This document shows positions 37,791-47,375 of a DNA stretch of 64,000 bases, piece after piece (positions within the stretch are counted from its first letter, which is position 1; each line of letters begins with the position of its first letter). The notes beneath the pieces were generated by a model. It did no database searches and was not told where the DNA came from. It saw only the letters and a program-made list of their open reading frames with translations. The position numbers were made by a program, and so were the translations under genes. Source of the stretch: Aurantiochytrium sp. KH105 (taxonomy: Eukaryota; Sar; Bigyra; Thraustochytrida; Thraustochytriidae); contig BGKB01000150.1 in the NCBI GenBank assembly GCA_003116975.1, positions 101,152-165,151 of the forward strand, given 5' to 3'.

Positions 37791-39047
37791 CAGTGCCAAG
37801 CCACGCACCCCTTCCCATAAAAACACTCTTTGTGCTGCCCACTCACTGCCCACGCAAGCTCACACTCCTGCGCGCGCCTTGCCCGCCAGTCCTCGCGTGT
37901 GCACAGCGCGCAGCGCACCGCTCTGCCATCTTACCCCGCTCTCGCTCTCCTCGCTGTCGATCGACACAGCCTCCCTCCTGCCTCGCCTCGCCTCGCCTCG
38001 CATCCGTCGATCCATCGATCCATCGCCCCTCCTGCGGCCGGATGCGTCCACGAACCAGCAAACAAACGCAGGCCGCGATGGAGATGGCAGCGTCGGGTGG
38101 TCGAATGGACGGCAGGGTCGAAGCGAAGGACAGGAAAGGATGGAAAAGCTTGGCGCGGGAGGAAGGGGAGGGAGGCAAGGGAGAGAAAGCGAGGCAAGGG
38201 AATGAGTGGCTGCGCCGCGCGAACTCTGTCAGCCATTTCACCCGCGCTGTCGAGCCTGCCCGTGCACACCGCCGCGCCTAGGCGAAACCGCACTCCGCTA
38301 CGCCCGCCCTACCGCCCCGCTACCGGAAACGGCGCCGCGCACCTGCGGGCAAACGCCCCTCCCGCAGCTGCCGGCTGGGGGCACGGCGCGCCCAGGGGAC
38401 GTTGTGGGGGACCAGCCCGCGCGGTCCCTCTGGCGCTGCGCCCTGGGCCACTGGGCGCCGGAGAGCAGAGCCCCGCATGACGGTGGGATGTGGGGAGAGG
38501 TGCGGGCACGTGCGGGGCGGGCGGCGATGGGTGGCTCTCGCGGCGCCGCTCCAGGCCTGCCTAGTCGTAAGTTGTTAGTATACTTGCGATCGGGCCTGCG
38601 AGGCGCCGCTCCTGCTGCCGCAAAAACAGCCCTTGCGGCCGCAGAAGCCGCTCCTGCGCCACAAGTCTGCCTTCCGAGAACGGGCCTCGCCCCGCTCCGC
38701 TGCCGCGCGCGCCCGGTTGTTTCCCGCGGGTTTGCGCGGTTTTTTCTTGGATTGTTTTTGAGGATTTCCTTTTCATGGCGATCCACCATAGTGGTTGGTT
38801 GTGCATTTTGAAGATCGTGAACCGGCGAAGAATGCCGCGAGGTCTTGGCGCCGGTGTGCTTGCAGCTCAGCCGACACAGGCGGCAAATGAGCCGGTTTCA
38901 CGCGGTCGCTTTTCGACTTTCCTCGCGCAGGAATGCATCTTTCCGCGGCGCCTGAAGATGCGAAGCGAAAAGCCTCCTTCTTTGTTTTCCTTTCCTTCCC
39001 GTCCATCCGTCCATGATTCATTCTCTTTTTCGAACGCTCTGTCGCCA

Positions 39048-39160
39048 TCGTATCCATCCACCATCCATCCACCATCCGCAGCCGCTCGCTCGCTCCGGGT
39101 CACTCACTCATCCGCCGCATCATCCGTCCATCCACCATCCATCCATCCATCCACCATCGG
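39048..39160. repeat. (CATC)n-rich interrupted repeat
   Basis: Three blocks of CATC units (CATCCATCCACCATCCATCC-like) separated by short unique segments. Confidence 0.8.
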
Positions 39161-39304
39161 CTACGCGCGAAATACGTTCCCTTGATGGATCAATCGATCG
39201 CCTGCACTTGCTTCGCTTTGCTTTGCTTTGCTTTGCTTTCCGAGGCCTGCGCTCTTGCTCTTCCCTCGGACAGTCAGCGCGGTGCTCAGGAAGACGGCCG
39301 CAAC

Positions 39305-39550
39305 AACAACTCGTGCGCCGCGCAAACAACTCGTCTGGCTCTGAACGCATGCGCTCCTTCTGCAACACGAGCGTCGCAGTTGGTTGCCATGGTTGCCTTG
39401 GTGACGCAGCTGCCGCAGGAATGGAATGAATGGAATGAATGGAAATGAATGGGACGGAGTGGAATGGAGTGGACGCTGAGCTGGGCTGGGTTGAGCTGAG
39501 CGCGGCTGCAAACAACTCGTCAAACAACTCGGGCCCTGCAAACAACTCGT
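39305..39550 (+). repeat. Five dispersed copies of AACAACTCG
   Basis: AACAACTCG starts at 39305, 39325, 39511, 39523 and 39541; four of the copies continue with T. All are on the same strand, in one 250-bp interval. Unequal spacing argues against a simple satellite. Confidence 0.7.
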
Positions 39551-39966
39551 CGACGATCGGGAAACGGCGCGCGGCTTCGCTCAGGATAGAGTGGGGTGGA
39601 GTGGAGTGCATCGTGCTTCGCGATCTCGGCAGCGGTCGTGGCGCGGTCTCGCTTGCCACGAGGAATCTGACGTCGCGACGCGAGAATCTTGCGCGAAAAT
39701 CGTCAGCGGCGTCGGCGCGAGAACGAAGGAATGCATGAAGGAATGAGTGAGCGATGAGTGAATAAGCTGCGCCATGAAGCGAAAGGCTTCCCGACCAGAG
39801 CGTCTCGAAGTCGTCCTAGGTCGCGTCGCTATCTTTTCGCGCCGCGCACGGTAAGCCTGGTGAGCTGACTTCGACTCGCATCGCAGTCGCAGGAAAGAAA
39901 ACGTGGCGTGCCGTGAGTCTTTGCCATGATCTCGCTTCGTCGTCTCCTGTGCTTGTTCTCCCTTAC

Positions 39967-40007
39967 CTTGTCTTGTCTTGTCTTGTCTTGTCTTGTCTTG
40001 TCTTGTG
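39967..40007. repeat. (TCTTG)n pentanucleotide repeat
   Basis: About eight perfect TCTTG units. Confidence 0.9.
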
Positions 40008-40117
40008 GCTTGTCTGGTGGCGTAGTCGTGCGGTATCCATCCCAAGTGGGTTCCATTGTGAGCTCATAGAAATGACGAGATCGAGAGCACGAATTCTTGA
40101 TGGCTGGAATGAATGAA

Positions 40118-40215
40118 TGGCTGGCTGGCTGGCTGGCTGGCTAGCTCACGAAAACAAATCAAAACAACCCGTGTGGCCACGGCGCGAGCGAGCGAGCGAG
40201 CGAGCGAGCGAGCGA
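40118..40215. repeat. (CTGG)n and (GAGC)n tetranucleotide repeats
   Basis: CTGG tract at about 40119-40141 and GAGC tract at about 40187-40214, 45 bp apart. Confidence 0.85.
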
Positions 40216-40643
40216 ATACTTCCTTCCCTCGATCGATCCTTCCAGGCTTCCATCCTGGCTGGCTGCGCTGCTGCTGCTGCTGCTGCTGCAGCTGCTGCCG
40301 CTGTCGGAAGCGGTATGGAATCGGCCACCGACTCTCAAACTGCGAAGGGTAAGTAAAGAGGTTGAGGGAACGAAGGCGCGGCAGCTGCGCTGGTCTCGCT
40401 CGCTCCATAAATGTATCGCATTCTAGCAGAAGAATACAGCAGACGCCGGTGGTTGGACGCGACGAGCCCAGGCTCGCCCGCCCCCACCGAACCCCGCAGC
40501 GCCATGCTGTGGGCAAACGCCGCACAGCCCACACCTGCGCCCGCACTTGCGCGAGTGTGGGAAAACGCCTTGCCCCGCAGTCACGCGCTCTGCGGGCAAG
40601 GGGTGGCGGCGGCGCGGAGTCTTCCTGGAGCCGCTGACGCGGC

Positions 40644-41034
40644 GCATTCTGCACTTGCGGCGGCGCGGCGCGGTTTGTTCCACTTACGGAAGACGGATAG
40701 GCAACTTGCAGCGACCCCAATTGCGCACTTGCAAACAACCAGGTTGTCTTGATTGGCTGCGAGCGCTCGCGTCGCTCGCGCAGGTGTGCAAGATAGTGGC
40801 TGTGGGGGTGAAAGAAAACGAGAAAACAATCAAGGAGCAAGGCAAATCGGGGGTCTCCCTGTCTGCGTCTCCTCTGGCGCGCGCGCGGTTCTCTCTGGGC
40901 TTCCACTGGGCTGCACTTTCCGCTTTTCACTCCTTAGCGCCCTTTCCCATCTCGCTTTCTCCTGCCCGGCCGCGTAGTACGTATGGCGCGTTCCCAAAGT
41001 GCACAATGTGCGCCGCAAGTGGGCTATGGCGCGG
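40644..41034. promoter_or_regulatory. CGCAAGTGG/GCAAGTGCAGAATG elements upstream of carbamoyl-phosphate synthetase
   Basis: On the minus strand CCGCAAGTGCAGAATGCGCC lies at about 40643-40662; on the plus strand CAAAGTGCACAATGTGCGCC at about 40995-41014 and CCGCAAGTGGGCTATGGCGC at 41013-41032. They share the pattern of the trpE(G) and bS6m upstream elements. Confidence 0.5.
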
Positions 41035-41409
41035 TGCAGAGGCGGCGCCACTGAGCAGCATTGGTGCGAGTGCAGGCACGGGTGCGCAGTGGGGAGCAGA
41101 GGGGAGGAGGAACCACAATGCACACCCACAGAGCGACCAGACGGGAAAGAATGTAAAAGATAGAAGAAAGAAAAACAAAAAGAAAAACAAAGGAAACGCG
41201 GCGACGCTTCGAATCCAAATTTTCGAGGCGGCATTTCAAATTCAAAACCAGGACCTCCCGTCCGCACGCCCGTCCGCACGCCCGCCCGCCCGCACGCCCG
41301 CCGGCCCGCCCGCCCGCCAGCCGACGCGCCGCGGCGAGCGCGCGAGCGCGCGAGCGGACCGCGTCCGCGCGCGGGACCCGGCGTCCTCCTGCTTCCTCCG
41401 CTCGTACCC

Positions 41410-41482
41410 GTCTGTGTGTCTGTCTGTCTGTCTGTCTGTGTGTCTGTCTCTCTCTGTCTCAGTGAGTCTGTCTGTCTGTCTG
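41410..41482. repeat. (CTGT)n interrupted microsatellite
   Basis: CTGT units with a CTCTCT interruption, about 210-280 bp upstream of the carbamoyl-phosphate synthetase start. Confidence 0.9.
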
Positions 41483-41694
41483 GCTTCGTGGACAGGCAGG
41501 CAGCCTGGCGCAAGCAAACAGCAAAACCCCAAGCAGCCAGGTGCAGCCAGCCGCTGCGCCTAGCTTCCTGCAGCGCAGCAGCAGCAGCAGCAGCAGCCGC
41601 CGCGGCCAGCCACCAGGCCGGCGCGCAGCAAACCCGCAAGCGAACCGCGACCAGCTAGCAGCGAGCGCAGCAGCAGCGAGCGCAGCGCGACAAG

Positions 41695-44600
41695 ATGTGG
41701 AGCGTCAAGAGCGCCCGCAGCGTGGCGGCCTCCAAGGCCGCCGTCAGGCAGCTCTCCTCGTCCGCGAGCAAGGGCACCTCTGACCTCAGCAAGCCCGCTG
41801 CCGCCCGCGGCTTTGTAGGCTCCAGCATGGGCAGCGGCGGCGTCCGCACCGCCACCCTCGCGCTCGAGGATGGCTCCCGCTTCACCGCCATGTCCTTTGG
41901 CCACGAGGAAAGCGTTGCCGGCGAGGTCGTCTTCAACACCGCCATGGTCGGCTACCCCGAGGCCCTCACCGATCCCTCGTACCGCGGCCAGATCCTCGTC
42001 AGCACCTACCCCCTCGTCGGTAACTACGGTGTCCCCGACAAGGGCGTCGTCGACGAGTTCGGCCTCCCCAAGCACTTTGAGAGCGACCAGATCCACGCCG
42101 GCGGCTTCCTCGTCAGCGACTACTCGCACCACTTTAGCAACTGGGAGTCCGGCCGCAGCCTCAGCTCCTGGCTCCGTGAGGAAAAGGTCCCCGGCCTTTA
42201 CGGTATCGATACCCGTCTTCTCACCAAGAAGATCCGCGAGCACGGCAGCATGAAGGGCAAGATCGAGTTCGAGCCTGCCTACAAGCCCCCTGGCCACAGC
42301 GAGATCGAGTTCGTCGACGTCAACGCGCGCAACCTCATCCAGGAGGTCTCCTGCACTGACCGCATCGTGTACGGTGCTGGCAACCCCGTCAAGCTCCTCG
42401 CCCTTGACTGCGGTATCAAGAACAACATCATCCGCAACCTCGTCCGCCGCGGCGTCGAGCTCCACCGCGTCCCGCATGACTTTCCCTTTGCCGAGCACGT
42501 GCACGAGTTCGACGGTCTCTTCCTCAGTAACGGCCCCGGTGATCCCATCATGGCCACCGAGGCCGTCGCCAACCTCCGCAAGGTCCTCGAGAGCGGCTTC
42601 GACAAGCCCATCTTTGGTATCTGCATGGGTAACCAGCTCACCGCTCTCGCCGCTGGCGCCGAGACCTACAAGATGAGCTTTGGTAACCGTGGTGTCAACC
42701 AGCCTGTGCTCAACCTGCGCACTGGCCAGTGCTTCATCACGCCCCAGAACCACGGCTACGCCATCCGCACCGAGACCCTCTCGGAGGACTGGGAGCCCCT
42801 CTTTGTCAACCGCAACGACGGCACCAACGAGGGTATCATGCACAAGACCAAGCCCTACTTTACGGCCCAGTTCCACCCGGAGGCCAAGGGTGGTCCCACC
42901 GACACGGAGTTCCTCTTTGACGACTTTGTCAACATGGTCCGCGACGGCAAGTCCTCCGTTGGCGCCGTCTTTGACGCGCGCAAGGTCCCCGACACCCGCG
43001 TTGAGGCCAAGAAGGTTCTCCTTCTCGGCTCCGGTGGTCTTTCCATCGGCCAGGCCGGCGAGTTCGATTACTCTGGCAACCAGGCCATCAAGTCTCTCAA
43101 GGAGGAGGGCATCGAGACGGTCCTTATGAACCCTAACATTGCCTCGGTGCAGACCAACCTCGAGGGCGCCAACCAAGCCGACACCGTCTACTTCTTGCCC
43201 GTCACCATGGACTTTGTCGAGGAGGTCATCGCCCGCGAAAAGCCCGACGGCCTCATCCTCTCCATGGGTGGCCAGACCGCCCTCAACGTCGGTGTTGAGC
43301 TCTACGAGAAGGGTATCCTCACTAAATACGACGTCAAGGTCATGGGTACCTCGGTCGAGTCCATTATCGCCACCGAGGATCGCGGCATCTTCTCGGACAA
43401 GCTCAACGAGATCAACGAGAAGCTCGCCCCGTCCTTCGCCGTCAACACCATCGACGATGCTGTCGTCGCTGCCCACAAGGTCGGCTTCCCCTGCATGATC
43501 CGCAGTGCCTTTGCCCTTGGTGGCCTTGGCTCCGGCATTTGCAAGGACGAAGCCCACCTTCGCGAGATGGCCCGCAAGGCCTTCTCCACCTCGCCCCAAA
43601 TCCTCGTCGAGAAGTCGATGCTCGGCTGGAAGGAGGTCGAGTACGAGGTCGTGCGCGATGCCGCTGATAACTGCATCACCGTGTGTAACATGGAGAACTT
43701 TGATCCCCTCGGTATCCACACCGGTGACTCGATCGTCGTTGCCCCCTCGCAGACGCTCTCCAACCACGACTACCAGATGCTCCGCGACACCGCCATCAAG
43801 ACGGTCAAGCACCTCGGCATCATTGGCGAGTGCAACATCCAGTACGCTCTCGACCCCCACAGCGACGACTACGCCATTATCGAAGTCAACCCCCGTCTCT
43901 CGCGCTCCTCGGCTCTTGCCAGCAAGGCCACCGGTTACCCGCTCGCCTTTGTGGCTGCCAAGCTCTCGCTCGGCATCCAGCTTCCGGACATCACCAACCA
44001 GGTCACCAAGCGCACCACTGCCTGCTTTGAGCCTTCCCTCGATTACGTCGTCACCAAGATCCCCCGCTGGGATATGACCAAGTTCGACCTTGTCTCGCGC
44101 AAGATCGGCTCTGCCATGAAGTCCGTCGGTGAGGTCATGGGTATTGGCCGCTCCTGGGAGGAGTCCCTTCAGAAGGCTATGCGCATGGTCGACCCCTCTA
44201 TCGAGGGCTTCCAGCCGCACAAGCACATGTACCTGCCGCCCTCTTCGGAGGCCGAGCTCATTGAGGAGCTCGAGCAGCCTTCGGATGTCCGCCCCTACGC
44301 CATTGCCCACGCCATGATGGACCGCGGCTGGTCCGTCGACCGTGTCAACCAGCATACCGCCATTGACACTTGGTTCCTCCACAAGCTTCAGCGCCTGTGC
44401 CAGCTCGACCAGCTCATGACCGAGGCCGGCTCGCTCGACCGCCTCAACTCCACCCTCCTCCTCCAGGCCAAGAAGTCCGGTTTCTCGGATCGCCAGATCG
44501 CCGAACGTATCAACTCTGAGGAGCTCCTCGTCCGCGACCGCCGCAAGATGTTCGGCATTGTCCCCGTTGTGAAGCAGATCGATACCGTTGCCGGCGAGGC

Positions 44601-46275
44601 CCCCGCTGCCACCAACTACCTCTACACCACCTACAACGGTGACGAGTCCGACGTTAGCTTTGACGACCACGGCACCATGGTTCTCGGCTCTGGTGTCTAC
44701 CGCATTGGCTCCAGTGTCGAGTTCGATTGGTGCTCCGTGTCGGCTATCCGCACCCTGCGCAAGCTTGGCAAGAAGAGCGTCATGGTCAACTACAACCCCG
44801 AAACCGTCTCGACTGACTTTGATGAGTGCGACAAGCTCTACTTTGAGGAGCTCTCGCTCGAGCGCGTCCTCGACATTTACGAGCTCGAGGGCTGCGAGCA
44901 GGCCATTGTCTCCGTCGGTGGTCAGCTGCCCAACAACATTGCCCTCCAGATGCACAACTACGGCACCCAGATCGCTGGTACTTCGCCGCTCATGATTGAC
45001 TCCGCCGAGGATCGCGACAAGTTCTCGAGCGTCTGCGACAAGTTCGACATTGACCAGCCCTCGTGGTCCCGCCTCACCACCCCGGAGGATGCCTTTGACT
45101 TTGCCGACAAGGTTGGCTACCCCGTGCTCGTGCGCCCCAGCTACGTGCTTTCCGGTGCTGCCATGAGTGTCGCCTACAACGCTGCCGAGCTCTCCAAGAA
45201 CCTCCAGCGCGCTGGCGAGGTCAGCCGCGACCACCCCGTTGTGCTTACCGCTTTTATTGAGAACGCCCGCGAGATCGATGTCGACGCTGTCGCTCGCGAC
45301 GGTGAAGTTATTGCCCACGCCATCTCGGAGCACGTTGAGAACGCCGGTGTGCACTCCGGTGACGCCCACCTCATGCTCCCGCCCCAGACTCTCAGCGAGG
45401 AGGTCCTCGAGAAGTGCCGTGAGACCACGCGCCGCATCGCCAAGGCCTTCAACATCACTGGCCCCTTCAACCAGCAGCTTATCGCCAGCCCTGACGGCTC
45501 GGTGAAGATCATCGAGGCCAACATCCGTGCCTCGCGCTCTTTCCCGTTCTCGTCCAAGACTGTCGGTGCTGACTTCATCGAGATTGCCACCACCGCCATG
45601 GTCGGCGCCGGTGAGCCCGACTGGCTCGCCAGCAAGGACCTTGGTCTCGGCGGCAAGGGCGCCACCCCGACCACCTACGTGGGCACCAAGGTCCCGCAGT
45701 TCTCCTTCAAGCGTCTTGCTGGCGCTGACCCCAAGCTCGGCGTCGAGATGGCTTCCACCGGTGAGGTCGCTTGCTACGGCAAGGACGTGCACGAGGCCTT
45801 CCTCAAGTCCACCCTTTCCACCCTTGCGTACACCCTGCCGGAGCGCAAGAACATCCTCGTCTCCATCCAGGACCGCCTCCAGGAGGACTTCAAGCCCAGC
45901 CTCCGCAACCTCGTCGAGGCCGGCTACACCATCTTTGCCACTGAGAAGACTGCGCGCTTTTGCGAGGCCAACGACATTCCCGTCACCGAGCTCCACTGGG
46001 AGGAGAGCGGCCAGGTCCCCTGCCTCGACACCTTCGTCCAGGAGGGCGAGGTCGACCAGGTCTGGATGTTCTCTAACAACGAGTCGCTCCGCACGGAGAC
46101 CAACTACAAGGTCCGCCGTCTGGCAATTGACTACGGCACCCAGCTCGTCACCAACGCCCAGGTTGCCGCCATGCTCTCCGAGTGCTACCTCAAGATTGAG
46201 AAGGGCGAGCTGAACATGGAGCCCCTTACGCTCAAGGAGTACTACGAGGCCGAGGCCCAGGCCCGTGGTCTTTAA
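41695..46275 (+). CDS. CPS: Glutamine-dependent carbamoyl-phosphate synthetase, fused small and large subunits, mitochondrial
   Basis: 1526 residues. N-terminal Ala/Ser/Arg/Lys-rich transit peptide (about 1-45). Small-subunit region follows with amidotransferase triad Cys310 (FGICMGNQL), His394 and Glu396 (QFHPEA), so glutamine can be used. The large-subunit region (from about 435, KVLLLGSGGLSIGQAGEFDY) contains two ATP-grasp halves, then an allosteric MGS-like domain at the C-terminus. No ATCase or DHOase domain is attached, so this is the arginine/urea-cycle type (CPS III-like) rather than the pyrimidine CAD enzyme. The C-terminal domain keeps FATEKT, LHWEES and SNNES...TNYKVRR, matching the human CPS1 positions that bind N-acetylglutamate (Thr1391, Thr1394, Trp1410, Asn1437, Asn1449). 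Very strong C-ending codon bias. Confidence 0.96.
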   Translation: MWSVKSARSVAASKAAVRQLSSSASKGTSDLSKPAAARGFVGSSMGSGGVRTATLALEDGSRFTAMSFGHEESVAGEVVFNTAMVGYPEALTDPSYRGQILVSTYPLVGNYGVPDKGVVDEFGLPKHFESDQIHAGGFLVSDYSHHFSNWESGRSLSSWLREEKVPGLYGIDTRLLTKKIREHGSMKGKIEFEPAYKPPGHSEIEFVDVNARNLIQEVSCTDRIVYGAGNPVKLLALDCGIKNNIIRNLVRRGVELHRVPHDFPFAEHVHEFDGLFLSNGPGDPIMATEAVANLRKVLESGFDKPIFGICMGNQLTALAAGAETYKMSFGNRGVNQPVLNLRTGQCFITPQNHGYAIRTETLSEDWEPLFVNRNDGTNEGIMHKTKPYFTAQFHPEAKGGPTDTEFLFDDFVNMVRDGKSSVGAVFDARKVPDTRVEAKKVLLLGSGGLSIGQAGEFDYSGNQAIKSLKEEGIETVLMNPNIASVQTNLEGANQADTVYFLPVTMDFVEEVIAREKPDGLILSMGGQTALNVGVELYEKGILTKYDVKVMGTSVESIIATEDRGIFSDKLNEINEKLAPSFAVNTIDDAVVAAHKVGFPCMIRSAFALGGLGSGICKDEAHLREMARKAFSTSPQILVEKSMLGWKEVEYEVVRDAADNCITVCNMENFDPLGIHTGDSIVVAPSQTLSNHDYQMLRDTAIKTVKHLGIIGECNIQYALDPHSDDYAIIEVNPRLSRSSALASKATGYPLAFVAAKLSLGIQLPDITNQVTKRTTACFEPSLDYVVTKIPRWDMTKFDLVSRKIGSAMKSVGEVMGIGRSWEESLQKAMRMVDPSIEGFQPHKHMYLPPSSEAELIEELEQPSDVRPYAIAHAMMDRGWSVDRVNQHTAIDTWFLHKLQRLCQLDQLMTEAGSLDRLNSTLLLQAKKSGFSDRQIAERINSEELLVRDRRKMFGIVPVVKQIDTVAGEAPAATNYLYTTYNGDESDVSFDDHGTMVLGSGVYRIGSSVEFDWCSVSAIRTLRKLGKKSVMVNYNPETVSTDFDECDKLYFEELSLERVLDIYELEGCEQAIVSVGGQLPNNIALQMHNYGTQIAGTSPLMIDSAEDRDKFSSVCDKFDIDQPSWSRLTTPEDAFDFADKVGYPVLVRPSYVLSGAAMSVAYNAAELSKNLQRAGEVSRDHPVVLTAFIENAREIDVDAVARDGEVIAHAISEHVENAGVHSGDAHLMLPPQTLSEEVLEKCRETTRRIAKAFNITGPFNQQLIASPDGSVKIIEANIRASRSFPFSSKTVGADFIEIATTAMVGAGEPDWLASKDLGLGGKGATPTTYVGTKVPQFSFKRLAGADPKLGVEMASTGEVACYGKDVHEAFLKSTLSTLAYTLPERKNILVSIQDRLQEDFKPSLRNLVEAGYTIFATEKTARFCEANDIPVTELHWEESGQVPCLDTFVQEGEVDQVWMFSNNESLRTETNYKVRRLAIDYGTQLVTNAQVAAMLSECYLKIEKGELNMEPLTLKEYYEAEAQARGL

Positions 46276-47375
46276 ATTTTACCCCCAGTTCTATTCATAT
46301 CCTGAAAAAACAAAGAACGCTTGAACATCTCACTCACTCACTCACTCTCAATTCATAGAAGAGTCATTACTATTTTTCGATCCACATCATTTCACAAACA
46401 CCTCTCAAATTTCGTTCGACAATCTTGTCGCCGTGGAGCATTCGATCACTTGGTCCTTCCATCGTCATTTACCACGACTGCGGAAGACCTGTAAAAATCT
46501 CGTTGCACCTCTAGTAACATGGTATTCACATCAGAATACTCCGTTGAAATCATGTTGAACATTCGAGTGGTCCTTTGCTCGCCGTCCACTTTGAACGAGA
46601 AGACCTCGAGATCATACTGCAACGCCCAAACGATGCAATCACATGTGAATTTTGTCGCCCATGACATCATTCAATCACTTGGGTTATGGTTCACCACGAT
46701 TGCGAAGACCTCTGCATCTTGCTGCACTTACGTCAGCGTATTTAACAATCTTGTCGCTCGTGGCATTATACTACCCTTTTTTTAAAAGTTTTGCTAGAAC
46801 TGCCCAACGACGGATTGATTTACACGGAATAAAACCAATAATCACTTTCTTGCAAGCAGTGAATGCCTTTTGTCATGAAAGCCATTTGGCATACAGAAAA
46901 AACCTTCCTTGGCGGCGACCATCTCTACGATTTGGCTGCGCCCCGCCTCTCCCCTCTTACCCTCCAACAAGCTCTCCCCTCCCCATCATTTCCATCATCC
47001 GATACCTACCTTCTTCGCCGCCAGAGTCCTAAACACCAGCGCGCGATTGCTTGCGTTCGCGCGCTACACGGGTCGCTTTCCTGCTTGTAAATTACGGCCG
47101 CAAATGCATACCGTCTGCCGCGCAACGGCGCCGCCACGCTCGCCTCGCGCGCTTAAACCCTCGCACGCTTGAACGCACGCACGCACGCACGCACGCAGGT
47201 ACACGCTGGCTCGTGCGCGACAGCGAGGCAAGCGAAGCAGACCTCGAAAGGGAGTCGCGTCCTGGTCGTTCTTGCCCCGAGGCGTGCACGTGCTGCGCGG
47301 CACGCGCCACGGCGCCCTCGTGGTACCTGACGGGCAGAACCCGAGCGGGGCGGGGCGGAGCGGAGCGGCGGCGAT
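46276..47375. other. Intergenic region after carbamoyl-phosphate synthetase
   Basis: AT-rich first half with the degenerate 110-bp repeats described separately; GC-rich second half with an (ACGC)n run at about 47173-47197, presumably the promoter of the jacalin-domain gene. Confidence 0.5.
46420..46770 (-). pseudogene. Three degenerate ~105-116-bp repeats, possible relic of a coding-repeat gene
   Basis: GAAGACCT recurs at 46483, 46599 and 46704, and a CATTCgAtcacTTGG-like block at about 46439, 46559 and 46667; AATcTTGTCG begins or ends copies at 46421, 46649 and 46747. On the minus strand the copies encode related peptides in shifting frames: VQRDFYRSSAVVVNDD, LQYDLEVFSFKVDGEQ, VQQDAEVFAIVVNHN. 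A 35-39-residue repeat broken by stops and frameshifts fits a decayed repeat-protein gene. No intact ORF is long enough to be the gene itself. Confidence 0.45.

Larger units (their letters stand above)
36802..41694. other. 4.9-kb gene-free mosaic of short tandem repeats
   Basis: No ORF here has recognisable protein character; the longest are translations of repeats. It carries, in order, CATA, GCAGAGCAGT, GATC, GCATT/GATGC/GCAAT, GCCTC, CATC, GCTTT, AAACAACTCG, GAATG, TCTTG, CTGG, GAGC, CTG, CTGT and CAG tracts (the larger ones are separate entries), plus copies of the CGCAAGTGG element near 40.6 and 41.0 kb. The last kilobase should include the promoter of the carbamoyl-phosphate synthetase gene. 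Confidence 0.7.

Noticed and set aside
36802-41694. ORFs of 100-530 codons including one continuing from the 14-repeat gene region
   Set aside because: They translate microsatellites (poly-Cys/Leu/Ser, Arg-rich runs) and cross the repeat mosaic; none resembles a protein family.
41560-45996. 1478-codon open frame on the minus strand across carbamoyl-phosphate synthetase
   Set aside because: Codon bias (C-ending codons) removes stop codons from the antisense frame. The peptide is Gly/Val/Leu/Asp/Glu low complexity with no domain.
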